The notes: a model not told the origin generated them from the letters alone. Positions 8,672-18,364 are shown, numbered from the stretch's first letter. The stretch: DNA of 60,095 nt from Phenylobacterium sp. (GCF_013911965.1 NZ_JACESE010000021.1:1-60095); one strand, 5' to 3'. Translations and numbers: made by a program.

Positions 8672-10527
8672 GCGAGGCGCCCCGCCGCCTGGCGGATCCC
8701 GACGCCGTCGCCCAGGCGATCGTCGAGCGGCTGGACGGCCACATCGTGCTGGGCCTGCCGCTCGGGCTGGGCAAGGCCAACCACATCGCCAACGCCCTCT
8801 ACGCTCGCGCGGCGACGGACCGCGGCGTGTCGCTGCGCATCTTCACGGCCCTGACGCTGACTCCGCCCAAGCCGTCGACCCTGCTGGAGAAGCGCTTCCT
8901 GGGCCCGATCCTGGAACGCACCCTGGGCGGATATCCGGAGCTGGCCTACGCCCAGGCGCTGAAGGCCGGGGGCCTGCCGCCAAACGTCGAGGTCGACGAG
9001 TTCTTCCTGCAGGCCGGCGTCTGGCTGAACGATGCGGAGGTGCAGCAGAGCTACATCTCGGCCAACTACACCCACGCCAGCCGCTATCTGATCGACCGAG
9101 GCTGCAACGTGGTGGCGCAGCTGGTCGCAATGGACGAGCGCCGGGGCGCCTACAGCCTCTCCTGCAACACCGACATCACCCTTGAGCTGCTGAAGGCCAA
9201 GGCGGAGGGGCGCAGCGCGGTTCTGCTGGCCGGCCAGGTGAATGCGGAGCTGCCCTATATGCCGGGGCCCGCCGAGCTTGCCCCCGAGGCCTTCGCCTGG
9301 ATGCTGGAAAGCCCGGAGGTGGAGTTCCCCCTGCCCGGGCCTCCCAAGCAGCCGGTCAGCCTCGTCCACTACGCCATGGGTTTCCACGTCGCGAGCCTGA
9401 TCCCGGACGGCGGCACGCTGGAGATCGGCATCGGCTCCATGGGCCATGCCGTCGCGCACGCCCTGATCATGCGCCACAGGCGGCCGGGGCGGTTCGCTGA
9501 GATCCTGGCGGCCCTGCTGCCGCCCGACGATCGGCTGGAACGGCACACGCAGCCGTTCGAAGAAGGCCTCTATGGCGCGACCGAGATGTTCGTTGACGCC
9601 TTTCTCGAGCTCTATCGCGCCGGAATCCTGAAGCGGGAGGTGGACGGGGCGGTGCTGCACGCCGCCTTTTTCCTGGCCCCGCGGGACTTCTACGCCGCCC
9701 TGCGCGACATGCCGATGGAGGAGCGGGCCAAATTCCAGATGCGCGAGGTGGGCTTCGTCAACGAGCTGTTCGGCCCCGACCATGAGCAGCGCGTGGCCGG
9801 CCGCAAGAAGGCGCGGTTCGTCAACAACGCCATGGTGGCCACCCTCATGGGCTCAGTGGCCTCGGACGGCCTGGAGGACGGCCGCGTGGTCAGCGGCGTC
9901 GGCGGCCAGTACAACTTCGTGGCCCAGGCCTTCGCCCTGCCCGAGGCCCGCTCGATCATGACCCTGCCGGCCAGCCGCACGGGACGGGAGGGGCCGGAGA
10001 GCAACATCCGCTGGTCCTATGGCCACACCACCATTCCACGGCACCTGCGCGACATCGTGGTGACGGAGTATGGCGTCGCCGATCTGCGCGGGGCGCGGGA
10101 CGAGACGGTGATCGCCGCCATGCTGAACGTCGCCGACGCCCGCTTCCATGACGAACTGGTCGGCCAGGCCAAGAGCGCCGGCAAGCTGCCGAACAGCCAC
10201 CGCCTGCCCTCCCACGCCGCCGACAACCGGCCCGAGGCCCTGGCGGCCCGCCTGAACGCCTTCCAGGCCGCGGGCGACCTGCCGGCCTTTCCATTCGGCG
10301 GCGAGATGACGCCGGTCGAGCAGGCGCTGGCGCCGGCCCTGCAGAAGATCAAGGCGGCGGCCGCCTCCAAAGCCGACCTGGCCGCCCTCGCCTGGAAGGG
10401 CGTGACGGCGGGCCGCACGGGCTCACTCACTCGTGAAGCCCTGGAGCGGTTGGGACTGTCGCGTCCGCGCGGCATTGAGGAACGGCTTTACGCTCGGCTG
10501 GTGCGCGGGGCCCTGGCGGGAGACTGA
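8668..10527 (+). CDS. Acetyl-CoA hydrolase/transferase family protein
   Basis: 619 residues from a GTG at 8668 that overlaps the fadJ stop as GTGA; the frame is open further upstream but inside fadJ. It belongs to the acetyl-CoA hydrolase / CoA-transferase superfamily: an N-terminal Rossmann-like part (HIVLGLPLGLGKAN) and a C-terminal part with VVTEYGVADLRG and RGARDETV, which is diagnostic. Members hydrolyse acetyl-CoA or move CoA between acetate, succinate or 4-hydroxybutyrate. As the last gene of a beta-oxidation operon it may recycle CoA or release acetate, which the nearby ackA-phosphotransacetylase pair could re-activate. It is longer than typical family members, so substrate is uncertain. 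Confidence 0.8.
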   Translation: MSEAPRRLADPDAVAQAIVERLDGHIVLGLPLGLGKANHIANALYARAATDRGVSLRIFTALTLTPPKPSTLLEKRFLGPILERTLGGYPELAYAQALKAGGLPPNVEVDEFFLQAGVWLNDAEVQQSYISANYTHASRYLIDRGCNVVAQLVAMDERRGAYSLSCNTDITLELLKAKAEGRSAVLLAGQVNAELPYMPGPAELAPEAFAWMLESPEVEFPLPGPPKQPVSLVHYAMGFHVASLIPDGGTLEIGIGSMGHAVAHALIMRHRRPGRFAEILAALLPPDDRLERHTQPFEEGLYGATEMFVDAFLELYRAGILKREVDGAVLHAAFFLAPRDFYAALRDMPMEERAKFQMREVGFVNELFGPDHEQRVAGRKKARFVNNAMVATLMGSVASDGLEDGRVVSGVGGQYNFVAQAFALPEARSIMTLPASRTGREGPESNIRWSYGHTTIPRHLRDIVVTEYGVADLRGARDETVIAAMLNVADARFHDELVGQAKSAGKLPNSHRLPSHAADNRPEALAARLNAFQAAGDLPAFPFGGEMTPVEQALAPALQKIKAAAASKADLAALAWKGVTAGRTGSLTREALERLGLSRPRGIEERLYARLVRGALAGD

Positions 10528-10583
10528 CCGGCGGCCCGGCGCTTGCAACCACTCGGGCGACCGTACCGAGGTGAGACGCCGCC

Positions 10584-11042
10584 ATGTTTGAGAAGACCCC
10601 CAAGCCGCCCGCCCGTCCCGTGACCCTGGACGAGCCGACTCCGGCCCGAACGGCGCCGACGCCGGCGCCGGCCGCCAAGCCGCGACCGGCGTCCCTGATC
10701 GCCGAAGGGATGTGCATTCAGGGCAATCTCGCCGGCGAAGCCGAGCTGCAGATCGACGGCCTGGTGCGCGGAGACATCCGCGTCGGCAAGCTCTGCCTGG
10801 GCCCCAAGGGCCGGATCGAGGGTTCTGTCGTCGCCGTGGTGGCCGAAATCCGCGGGCACGTGAAGGGTCCCCTCAAGGCGCGGCAGGTGCGTCTTTTCGG
10901 GACGGCGCACATCGAGGGCGACATCGCCCACGAGCAGCTCGCCATGGAGACCGGCGCGGTCTTCGAAGGCCGCAGCGTCCGTCTGGCTCAACCCGCTCAG
11001 GGCGACGCGCCCGCGGCCAAGCCGGTCTCCAGCGCCGCCTAG
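10584..11042 (+). CDS. Bactofilin (polymer-forming cytoskeletal protein)
   Basis: 152 residues. A Pro/Ala-rich tail (residues 1-45) precedes a bactofilin beta-helix with repeats such as GNLAGEAELQIDGLVRGDI, GRIEGSVVA and GTAHIEGDIA, then a disordered Ala/Pro C terminus. Bactofilins polymerise without nucleotide under the inner membrane; in Caulobacter BacA/BacB recruit a peptidoglycan synthase to the stalk. There is no membrane segment. Start ATG with GAGGTGAG upstream. Convergent with the patatin gene: the stop codons share bases (CTAG), leaving no room for a terminator. Confidence 0.88.
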   Translation: MFEKTPKPPARPVTLDEPTPARTAPTPAPAAKPRPASLIAEGMCIQGNLAGEAELQIDGLVRGDIRVGKLCLGPKGRIEGSVVAVVAEIRGHVKGPLKARQVRLFGTAHIEGDIAHEQLAMETGAVFEGRSVRLAQPAQGDAPAAKPVSSAA

Positions 11043-12238
11043 TCGACCGGCGGCGATCGCGCGGAGCGAGGCCCCCGCAGCTGCGCCACCGGCTCGAAGG
11101 CGCGGCCTTCGGCGCCGGCGGCGCGGCCGGCCTCCAGCAGCCGCTCCATCGACTCCCTGTCGAACGCCAGGCTGTCGGCGCCGAGCGCCGGCGGAATCGC
11201 CGCATAGCGCAGGCTCGCCCCGTTCCGCTGGGCGAAGGCCTGGCTGGCGGCGAGATGGGCCCGCAGGTCGGCCTTGGACATGGTGTCGAAGCTGCGCATC
11301 AGGATCGGCAGCGTCGCGCCCCGGGTGACGCCATAGCTCGGCTCCAGCTCGCCATTGACGATGACGAAGAGGTCCTCGGGCCGCATCACGCCGTCCGGCT
11401 CCCAGAAGGACATGGCCGCGGGCGCCAGGACGAAGGGCGTGGTCACGCCGCCGTCCACGTGCATCTCCATCCGTCCGCCCTCGGCGCCGTCGGCGTCGAC
11501 CATGACCGGCGGAAACACCCCGGGGATGCTGGCCGAGGCCACCAGCACGGTCTGAAAGAGCGTGACGGCGGTCTCCTCATAGCCTGGCGTCTGTCCGGCG
11601 AGGGCGATCGCGCCCATGTCCCAGACGATGGTCTCCTGGGCGTCCAGGTCGGTGGTCGCCACCAGCAGACGCCGGCCCGTCTGGTGCTCGCGGGCGATGG
11701 CCGCCAGCAGGCGAGCATCCACATACTTGCCGATCAGGTCGCGCAGCGACTGGCCGCCGAACAGGGCCGGCCGCACGAAGATGGCCCAGCGCCCGTCGGT
11801 GAGCCGCGCAGCGTCCTCATCGGTGTAGGCGGCGCGAAGCTCGTCGTCCCAGTCCGGGCCAAGGAAGGCGAACGGCGCGATCAGGGCGCCCGTGCTGACG
11901 CCCGTGACGACGTCGAACGCCGGACGGTCGCCCGCCTCCGTCCAGCCGATCAGCACCCCCGCCCCATAGGCGCCGTTGGCGCCGCCCGCGGAGATGGCCA
12001 GGCCGGTCACGCCCTCGCGCCCGTGCGCCAGCCGCTCGGCCCGCCAGCGCTCCAGGAAGGCCTCGCCCGCCGGCTCGTCGGTGGCCGAGAACCGGAAGAC
12101 GTCGAGCGGAGATTTCGGCCGCGTGTCCGCCGGCGGGGCGTCCAGCGGGACCCGCGAGATCGTCCCGCAGGCTGCGAGGCCGCCAAGCGCCAGGACGGCC
12201 GCCGAAAGCCGTGCGACGAAACGAAACCTGCCCATCAT
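11039..12238 (-). CDS. Patatin-like phospholipase, predicted lipoprotein
   Basis: 399 residues. It begins with a signal peptide ending in lipobox LAAC (Cys near residue 24), so it should be exported and lipid-anchored. The patatin domain follows: oxyanion loop SAGGANGAYGAG (near 84-95), nucleophile elbow GVSTG (near 113) and the catalytic Asp in VDGGV (near 265), an intact Ser-Asp dyad. It is expected to hydrolyse acyl esters of phospholipids. It lies 67 bases downstream of the LysR gene on the same strand, so co-transcription is possible, and overlaps the bactofilin stop. Confidence 0.85.
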   Translation of the reverse strand: MMGRFRFVARLSAAVLALGGLAACGTISRVPLDAPPADTRPKSPLDVFRFSATDEPAGEAFLERWRAERLAHGREGVTGLAISAGGANGAYGAGVLIGWTEAGDRPAFDVVTGVSTGALIAPFAFLGPDWDDELRAAYTDEDAARLTDGRWAIFVRPALFGGQSLRDLIGKYVDARLLAAIAREHQTGRRLLVATTDLDAQETIVWDMGAIALAGQTPGYEETAVTLFQTVLVASASIPGVFPPVMVDADGAEGGRMEMHVDGGVTTPFVLAPAAMSFWEPDGVMRPEDLFVIVNGELEPSYGVTRGATLPILMRSFDTMSKADLRAHLAASQAFAQRNGASLRYAAIPPALGADSLAFDRESMERLLEAGRAAGAEGRAFEPVAQLRGPRSARSPPVD

Positions 12239-12305
12239 CCCCTCTGAAGACCGGACCGGAACCGCGGCGGCAAGACCCCATCCAGGCCACGGAACAGACG
12301 GCGAC

Positions 12306-13214
12306 TCAACGGGCTTTGCCGCCTCCGAGCCTGCGCACCAGATAGTCCGCCAGGGCGGTGATGCGAACAGGCCGCGGTCCGCCCGGCGGCGACACCAGAT
12401 GAAGCGCGATGGGCGGGCTGCGCCATTCGGGAAGCACGGCCGTCAGCCGCCCCTTCGCCAGACAATCGCGAACGATGAAGTCCGGTTGCACGGCCAGGCC
12501 GAGCCCGGCCTCGAGGGCCGGCAGCAGGGCCTCGGCATTGTTGGCGCGCAAGGGCCCGGCGGGGCGGACGGCGACCTGCTCTCCCCCGGGACCGGAGAAC
12601 CGCCAGGTTTCCGGCGTGGGCAGATAGGCGTAGCCCAGGCAGGCGTGCTCGGCGAGGTGGCTGGGGTGGGTCGGCCGTCCATGCCGCTCCAGATAGGCTG
12701 GCGCGGCCACCACCATCCGCTCCACCGTCCGGATCCGCCGGGCCACCAGGGAGGAATCCGGCAGGTCGGCGATGCGCAGGGCGAGATCGAAGCCCATGCC
12801 CACCAGATCGACCTTGTCGTCGCTCATGTGGAGGTCGATCGAGACCTCCGGATACTGCGCCAGGAAGTCCGGCAGGATCGGCGCCAGCTCGATGAGACCG
12901 AAGGACATGGGCGCGGCCAGACGCACCAGGCCGCGCGGCTGAGCCGAGCGGGCCAGGATGTCGTCCTCCGCCGCCTCGGCGTCGGCGAGCAGCCGCCGCG
13001 CGCGTTCGGCGAGCTGGGCGCCCGTCTCGGTCAGGGCCAGACGGCGGGACGTGCGGTTGAACAGGCGGGCCCCGAGCCGCGTTTCCAACCGGCCGACGGC
13101 TTTGGAGACCGTGGCCTTGGAAAGCTTCAGGTCCTCGGCCGCCGCGGCGAAGGAGCGGAGTTCGACGACACGGGCGAAGACCCCCAGGGCCTCCATGTCG
13201 GGCAGGCGCGGCAT
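12306..13214 (-). CDS. LysR-family transcriptional regulator
   Basis: 302 residues. Winged helix-turn-helix at the N terminus (residues about 7-66: FARVVELRSFAAAAEDLKLS, then SKAVGRLETRLGARLFNR) and a LysR substrate domain with the usual LPDFLAQYPEV and GLGLAVQPDFIV segments. It is divergent from the pirin-wrbA pair with a 106-base gap, the classical arrangement for a LysR regulator controlling the neighbouring operon and itself. The ligand is unknown; a quinone or other redox-active compound is a reasonable guess from the targets. Confidence 0.9.
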   Translation of the reverse strand: MPRLPDMEALGVFARVVELRSFAAAAEDLKLSKATVSKAVGRLETRLGARLFNRTSRRLALTETGAQLAERARRLLADAEAAEDDILARSAQPRGLVRLAAPMSFGLIELAPILPDFLAQYPEVSIDLHMSDDKVDLVGMGFDLALRIADLPDSSLVARRIRTVERMVVAAPAYLERHGRPTHPSHLAEHACLGYAYLPTPETWRFSGPGGEQVAVRPAGPLRANNAEALLPALEAGLGLAVQPDFIVRDCLAKGRLTAVLPEWRSPPIALHLVSPPGGPRPVRITALADYLVRRLGGGKAR

Positions 13215-13218
13215 GTCA

Positions 13219-13249
13219 GTTTCCGAAACAATGAGTTTCCGATGTTTCC
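13219..13249. promoter_or_regulatory. Candidate LysR operator between regulator and pirin gene
   Basis: GTTTCCGAAAC at 13219-13229 is an imperfect palindrome (GTTTC/GAAAC arms), and GTTTCC recurs at 13235 and 13244. It lies directly upstream of the LysR start in the only gap between the divergent genes. Assigned by position and symmetry only. Confidence 0.4.
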
Positions 13250-13320
13250 ATTTATGCGCCGATCCTGTCGCCTATCTTCACCTCAAGCAAGCGCGCCGAG
13301 GGCGGCGCGGAGGTGGAAAG

Positions 13321-14019
13321 ATGATTGAACGCAGACAGTTCGACAGCCTGGGCGGCGCCGACCACGGCTGGCTCAAGGCCCGGCACCATTTCTCCTTCGC
13401 CGGCTATCACGACCCCAGCCGCATGAACTGGGGCGCCCTGAGGGTCTGGAACGATGACGAGATCGCGCCGAACTCCGGATTCCCGCCCCACCCGCACGCC
13501 GACATGGAGATCATCACCTATGTCCGCGACGGGGCGATCACCCACCAGGACAGCCTGGGCAACAAGGGCCGCACCGTCGCCGGCGACGTGCAGGTGATGA
13601 GCGCGGGCTCGGGCGTGCGCCACGCCGAGTACAACCTCGAGCCGGAAACCACCCGCATCTTCCAGATCTGGATCGAGCCCACCCGCTACGGCGGCGCGCC
13701 GTCCTGGGGGGCCAAGCCCTTCCCCAAGGGGGACCGTTCCGGACGTTTCGTCACCCTGGCCAGCGGCTATGAGGACGACGGCGAGGCCCTGCCGATCCGC
13801 ACCGACGCCCGCGTGCTGGGGGCCACGCTGAAGGCCGGCGAGACGACCGAATACGCGCTCGATCCCTCCCGCCACGCCTATCTCGTCCCGGCGGCCGGCC
13901 GGGTGGAGGTGAACGGCGTCTCGCTGGAGGCCCGCGACGGCGCGGCGATCACCGACGAGGGCGTCCTGCGGATCACCGCCCTGGAAGACTCCGAACTGGT
14001 TCTGGTGGACGCGGCCTGA
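13321..14019 (+). CDS. Pirin family protein
   Basis: 232 residues from the ATG at 13321, preceded by GGAGGTGGAAAG; the frame runs open upstream into the LysR gene but this start matches pirins ([19 protein letters not shown]). Bicupin fold: [13 protein letters not shown] carries the metal-binding His pair and Glu, and [10 protein letters not shown] carries the third His. Bacterial pirins include quercetin 2,3-dioxygenases and redox co-regulators. With wrbA 41 bases downstream and a divergent LysR gene it forms a likely quinone or electrophile stress unit. Confidence 0.9.
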   Translation: MIERRQFDSLGGADHGWLKARHHFSFAGYHDPSRMNWGALRVWNDDEIAPNSGFPPHPHADMEIITYVRDGAITHQDSLGNKGRTVAGDVQVMSAGSGVRHAEYNLEPETTRIFQIWIEPTRYGGAPSWGAKPFPKGDRSGRFVTLASGYEDDGEALPIRTDARVLGATLKAGETTEYALDPSRHAYLVPAAGRVEVNGVSLEARDGAAITDEGVLRITALEDSELVLVDAA

Positions 14020-14060
14020 GGCCGCGTCCCCTCCCCCTCTCACCGACAGGAGACAGCGAC

Positions 14061-14660
14061 ATGACGAAGGTTCTGGTCCTCTACTATTCGTCCTATGGCC
14101 ACATCGAAACCATGGCCAAGGCCGTCGCCGAGGGCGCGCGCGAAGCGGGCGTCCAGGTCGACCTCAAGCGCGTTCCCGAACTCGTGCCCGACGAGGTGGC
14201 CAAGGCGTCGCACTACAAGCTCGACCAGGAGGCCCCGATCGCCAAGATCGAGGAACTGGCCGACTATGACGCCATCATCATCGGCGTCGGCACGCGGTTC
14301 GGCCGCATGGCCTCGCAGATGGCCAACTTCCTCGACCAGGCGGGCGGGCTGTGGGCCAGGGGCGCGCTGAACGGCAAGGTCGGCGGCGCCTTCACCTCCA
14401 CGGCCACCCAGCACGGCGGTCAGGAGACGACGCTCTTCTCGATCATCGGCAACCTGCTCCACTTCGGCATGGTGGTCGTCGGTCTGGACTATGGCTTCCA
14501 GGGCCAGATGCGCCTGGACGAGGTGACCGGCGGCAGCCCCTACGGCGCCACCACCATCGCCGGCGGCGACGGGTCCCGCCAGCCCAGCGAGAACGAACTC
14601 GCCGGCGCACGCTATCAGGGCAAGAAGATCGCCGAGGCCGCCAAGAAGCTTCACGGTTGA
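14061..14660 (+). CDS. wrbA: NAD(P)H:quinone oxidoreductase, WrbA type
   Basis: 199 residues, the usual WrbA length. Flavodoxin-like fold: FMN phosphate loop [12 protein letters not shown] (near 8-19), the [17 protein letters not shown] segment and [13 protein letters not shown], which are WrbA signatures. It reduces quinones with two electrons using NAD(P)H and FMN, avoiding semiquinone radicals. AGGAGA precedes the ATG. Second gene of the pirin-wrbA pair. Confidence 0.94.
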   Translation: MTKVLVLYYSSYGHIETMAKAVAEGAREAGVQVDLKRVPELVPDEVAKASHYKLDQEAPIAKIEELADYDAIIIGVGTRFGRMASQMANFLDQAGGLWARGALNGKVGGAFTSTATQHGGQETTLFSIIGNLLHFGMVVVGLDYGFQGQMRLDEVTGGSPYGATTIAGGDGSRQPSENELAGARYQGKKIAEAAKKLHG

Positions 14661-14831
14661 GGTCTAGTTTCTGCGGGTCCGGTCCACGGGCCGGGCCCGC
14701 CCTCGCGCCCTGTCTATTCGACAAGTCGCGGCCGCTACACCGACACATCACTAAAACACCGAATGGATGACACCCCCCGAGCCTAATCGAGGCTCCCGTC
14801 CGCTGATCACAGCAACAAAGGGGGACGGACC

Positions 14832-17519
14832 ATGTCATCCAATCACCGCCGCGCGGGGGGCCGTTCCGCCGTCCGCAGTCGCCGCGCCATCCTGGCCCTT
14901 TCGGCCTCCCTGCCCATTCTCGCCGCCGCCGGCGGCCAGGCCGCCGCCCAGGACGCCACGGTTTCCGAGCTGGTCGTCACGGCCACCCCGATCCGTGACT
15001 CGATCGAGAAGTCGCTGGAAATCCAGCGCGCCTCCGACAACATCGTCAACGTCATCGCCTCCGACACCATCGGCCGCTTCCCCGACGCCACGGCCGCGGG
15101 CGCGCTGGCCCGCCTGCCCGGCGTCGGCGTCCAGCGCGACCAGGGCCAGGAGCGCTACATCCAGATCCGCGGCGCGCCGACCCGCTGGACCACGGTCGCC
15201 CTCGACGGCGTCAACGTGCTGGGCGCCGAAGACCGCATCTTCCGCTTCGACTCCGTCCCGGCCGTGCAGATCGACCAGGTCGAGCTGAACAAAACCCTGC
15301 TGCCCTCCATGCCGGCCGAGGCGCTGGCCGGCCGCGTCAACATCCTCACCTATTCGCCGCTGAGCGAGACGGGCCTGCACGGTTCGTTCGACGCTGGCGG
15401 GGGCTTCGTCGACAACGGCGACGGTCCGGTGAAGCAGTATTCAGGCCGGCTCGGCTGGTCGGATGGAACCTGGGGGCTGACCGTGGCCGGCTCGCACTAC
15501 GAGTTCGAGCAACACACGAACAACGCCGAGCCGCGCTTCGACAACATCGGCGTGACCCAGATGCGAATCGCCAAGTACATCATCACCCGGCAGACCGAAT
15601 CCTACTCCGGAAAGATCGAATACGCGCCGTCGGACGACCTGCGCCTGACGCTGAGCCACCTGAACACCGAGTTCAACGACTTCGAAGAGCGTAACCAGTA
15701 CACCTTCTACTACGCCAACGCCTTCTCGGGCACGCGCAACTTCGACACCGCCGAACTGGTCGGCGTGCCGGTGGTGGCCTCGTTCGAGGACGGCATCTAT
15801 TCCAACGGCGTGTCCTTCACCGACCTCAACGGCCAGCACCGCTTCGGCGGCTGGGACGTGGACTGGCACCTCGCCTACACCACCACCGAATTCAACACGA
15901 ACACGCCCACCACCGCCCAGCAGACCGCCACGGGCTCGGGCAAGCCGAACGCGACCACGGCGCTGCTGCTGCCCTCGATGACCCTGGACGTGAACGCCGA
16001 GCCGGGCGGCTATGTGCAGGCGACCCTGTTCGACACTGTCCTGAACGGCGGCGCCGTCACCCGCGGTCCGCAGCGCACCAACCTGAACCAGCTGTCGTTC
16101 ACCAACGAGTTCGCCAGCGAATTCAGCTCCATGATCGAGACCGAGGCCTACACGGCGAAGTTCGACGTGGCGCGCGACTGGACGAGCTTCGGCCTCGACT
16201 CCAAGTTCAGCGCCGGCTTCCAGTACGACGACCGCAGCCAGCACAGCGAGACGACGGCCCTGGTGCGTCCCGACGGGACGGTCGTGTCCAGCTCCGCCTT
16301 CAACATCCGTACGATCGCCCAGCAGCTCGGCCTGCCCTGGACGCCCTTCGCCTTCGTCACCGACAACGCCTGGCTCGACCCGTTCGACCTCGGCTTTACG
16401 GCGAACTACATCCACAACCCGGCCATGTCGGACCAGATGCTCGCCATCATGGACGCGGCGCGGGCGGCCAACGCCAACGGCGCCAACTACCCCGTCTACG
16501 CTAATGACCCGCGGGCCGGGAACACGGTCGATGAGAAGGTCCTGGCCGGCTATGCGCAGAACCGCTGGGCCTGGGACCGCCAGTCTCTGATCGCCGGCCT
16601 GCGCGTCGAGCGGACCGAGGTGGAGACCGACGGCGTGGCCGTGGTGGGCTCGAAACTGACCCCGATCTCCTTCTCGAGCGAGGAGACCTTCGTCTTCCCG
16701 AGCCTGCACTACAACTTCGACTATTCCGACGAACTGAAGCTCCGGGCCGCCTTCATCTCCGGCGCCGCGCGTCCGTCCCTGGCCGACATGCGCGCCTCGG
16801 TCTCGGTGAACGACACCAGCCAGACCGTGTCCGGCGGCAACCCGACCCTGAAGCCTGAAACCGCCTATGGCCTCGACCTGTCGGCGGAATGGTACTTCGC
16901 CCCCGCCGCCCTGCTGGCGGTCAACGCCTACCACCGCGAGGTCAAGGACGTCCTCTTCGACGCCAGCCAGGTCATCACCGACGACAGCTATGACTTCGAT
17001 GGCGCTGATCGCACCGGCTACGTGCTCGACTCCACGCAGAACGGCGGCGACGGCCACCTGTCGGGCGTCGAGTTGGTCTACTACCACCCCTGGGAGTTCC
17101 TGCCCGGCGCCTTCTCGGGCCTCGGCTTCCAGGGCAGCATCTCCTTCACCAAGGGCGAGTTCGAGACGCCGGACGGTTCGACCGTCGAGTTCCCGGGCAC
17201 GTCCGACCGGATCGTCGGCGCCACCCTCTTCTACGAGAAGTACGGTCTCTCGAGCCGCCTGACCTACCAGTACCGCACCGACTGGCTGGACGAGGTGTTC
17301 CCCTCGGGCTCGGCGGCCAATTCGAACCTCTACTGGGACGAGACCACGCGCCTGGACTTCTCGGCGCGCTATCAGGTCAACGACTTCGTCTCGATCTTCA
17401 TGGACGCCAACAACCTCACCGACGAGAAGGGCATCCGCTACCAGGGCTCCGAGGATCGGCCGTACGAGGTCGAGAGCTTCGGCCGGAAATTCCTCTTCGG
17501 CGTCCGCGCCAACTTCTGA
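14832..17519 (+). CDS. TonB-dependent outer-membrane receptor
   Basis: 895 residues: a basic N terminus and signal peptide (cut near AAAQDA, residues 37-42), a plug domain (residues about 50-160, with ASDTIGRFPDATAAGALARL and RYIQIRG, typical of the Xanthomonas/Caulobacter receptor family) and a beta-barrel ending in the terminal Phe motif FGVRANF. It imports a ligand across the outer membrane using TonB energy. No sugar, iron or vitamin genes adjoin it; the phosphonate island starts just beyond the terminator but on the opposite strand, so the substrate is unknown. The 171-base region upstream shows no clear operator. Confidence 0.92.
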   Translation: MSSNHRRAGGRSAVRSRRAILALSASLPILAAAGGQAAAQDATVSELVVTATPIRDSIEKSLEIQRASDNIVNVIASDTIGRFPDATAAGALARLPGVGVQRDQGQERYIQIRGAPTRWTTVALDGVNVLGAEDRIFRFDSVPAVQIDQVELNKTLLPSMPAEALAGRVNILTYSPLSETGLHGSFDAGGGFVDNGDGPVKQYSGRLGWSDGTWGLTVAGSHYEFEQHTNNAEPRFDNIGVTQMRIAKYIITRQTESYSGKIEYAPSDDLRLTLSHLNTEFNDFEERNQYTFYYANAFSGTRNFDTAELVGVPVVASFEDGIYSNGVSFTDLNGQHRFGGWDVDWHLAYTTTEFNTNTPTTAQQTATGSGKPNATTALLLPSMTLDVNAEPGGYVQATLFDTVLNGGAVTRGPQRTNLNQLSFTNEFASEFSSMIETEAYTAKFDVARDWTSFGLDSKFSAGFQYDDRSQHSETTALVRPDGTVVSSSAFNIRTIAQQLGLPWTPFAFVTDNAWLDPFDLGFTANYIHNPAMSDQMLAIMDAARAANANGANYPVYANDPRAGNTVDEKVLAGYAQNRWAWDRQSLIAGLRVERTEVETDGVAVVGSKLTPISFSSEETFVFPSLHYNFDYSDELKLRAAFISGAARPSLADMRASVSVNDTSQTVSGGNPTLKPETAYGLDLSAEWYFAPAALLAVNAYHREVKDVLFDASQVITDDSYDFDGADRTGYVLDSTQNGGDGHLSGVELVYYHPWEFLPGAFSGLGFQGSISFTKGEFETPDGSTVEFPGTSDRIVGATLFYEKYGLSSRLTYQYRTDWLDEVFPSGSAANSNLYWDETTRLDFSARYQVNDFVSIFMDANNLTDEKGIRYQGSEDRPYEVESFGRKFLFGVRANF

Positions 17520-17535
17520 TCATCCCCTCACCTGC

Positions 17536-17597
17536 GGGCGGTCCGGCGACGGACCGCCCCTTGGGCGCCCCTGCATCGCACGGGGCGCTTTTCTTTT
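17536..17597 (+). terminator. Tandem hairpins, intrinsic terminator of the TonB receptor gene
   Basis: First a 10-bp stem (17536-17545 with 17550-17559, loop GCGA), then a second stem GCGCCCC/GGGGCGC (17565-17571 with 17582-17588) followed directly by TTTTCTTTT. The second hairpin is a standard Rho-independent terminator. It separates the receptor from the leftward phosphonate genes. Confidence 0.85.
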
Positions 17598-17616
17598 CCG
17601 GCGGAGCGGGAGGCGT

Positions 17617-18360
17617 CTAAAGCTCGGCCAGGTCCAGCATGACGCCAGCGTGGTCGCTGGCGCGCCAGCCTTCGGAGTCCACGCCGTCCAGCACGCGGGC
17701 GCGGCCGGTCACGCGCCAGCCCACAGGCCGCGCCAGCACGGCGTGGTCGATGGCGGGGCGGCCATCTGCGTCGGCGCCCTCACGCGGGCCCAGCAGGGTC
17801 GGCGGCATGTCGTGGTCGAGGGCCGGCCCCAGCGCCTGTAGAGCCGGCTCACGGGAACCGGCGTTCAGGTCGCCCGTCACGACAAGGCTCCCGCCATGCC
17901 CCTCGCCGGCCCAGGCGAGCGCATCCTCCAGCTGGCGCCGACGCAGCCGGTCGCCTTCCGGGCCGCGCAGGTGCGTCAGGTGCAGGTTGAGCAGGCGCAG
18001 GTCTCCGGCCGGCGTGACGAGGTCCAGCCGCTGGGCGATCCGCTCGCCGTCGCGCGGGTCCGAGGCCAGCGCCAGCCGCTCCTCGCCCGCCGCCGCCCAG
18101 CGGCTGAGGATGGCGAGACCCGAGGTGCTCAGGGTCGGGCGGCCGGCGTGAGGTCGGATCTTCGATCGCGCGGGCTGAGCGGCCACAAACAGGCCCAGCG
18201 CCTTGCCCAGCGCACAGGCGGTGTCGAACCCTTGCGCGGCGAAGCACTCCTGCAGACAGACGACGTCAGGCCCCAGCGCCTGGAGCCCGCGCGCCATCAG
18301 CCCCAGGCGCCGCGCATAGTCGCCCTCGTTCTTCCACGTGTTGAGGGTGACGATGCGCAT
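17617..18360 (-). CDS. Endonuclease/exonuclease/phosphatase (EEP) family hydrolase
   Basis: 247 residues with the EEP fold: LNTWKN (Asn near 7), CLQECF (metal-binding Glu near 38), LNLHLTHLRG, VTGDLNAG (catalytic Asp and Asn near 165) and the C-terminal SDHAGV His. Family members cut phosphodiester or phosphomonoester bonds in nucleic acids, lipids or sugar phosphates. It starts 4 bases after the phnM stop, as third gene of a phnF-phnM-EEP operon. No recognisable PhnP lies in the island, so a role in opening the ribose cyclic phosphate intermediate is possible but is inference only. Confidence 0.82.
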   Translation of the reverse strand: MRIVTLNTWKNEGDYARRLGLMARGLQALGPDVVCLQECFAAQGFDTACALGKALGLFVAAQPARSKIRPHAGRPTLSTSGLAILSRWAAAGEERLALASDPRDGERIAQRLDLVTPAGDLRLLNLHLTHLRGPEGDRLRRRQLEDALAWAGEGHGGSLVVTGDLNAGSREPALQALGPALDHDMPPTLLGPREGADADGRPAIDHAVLARPVGWRVTGRARVLDGVDSEGWRASDHAGVMLDLAEL

Positions 18361-18364
18361 GGCC

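Noticed and set aside
14674-14701. GC-rich hairpin after wrbA as a terminator.
   Set aside because: The stem is interrupted and no T tract follows.
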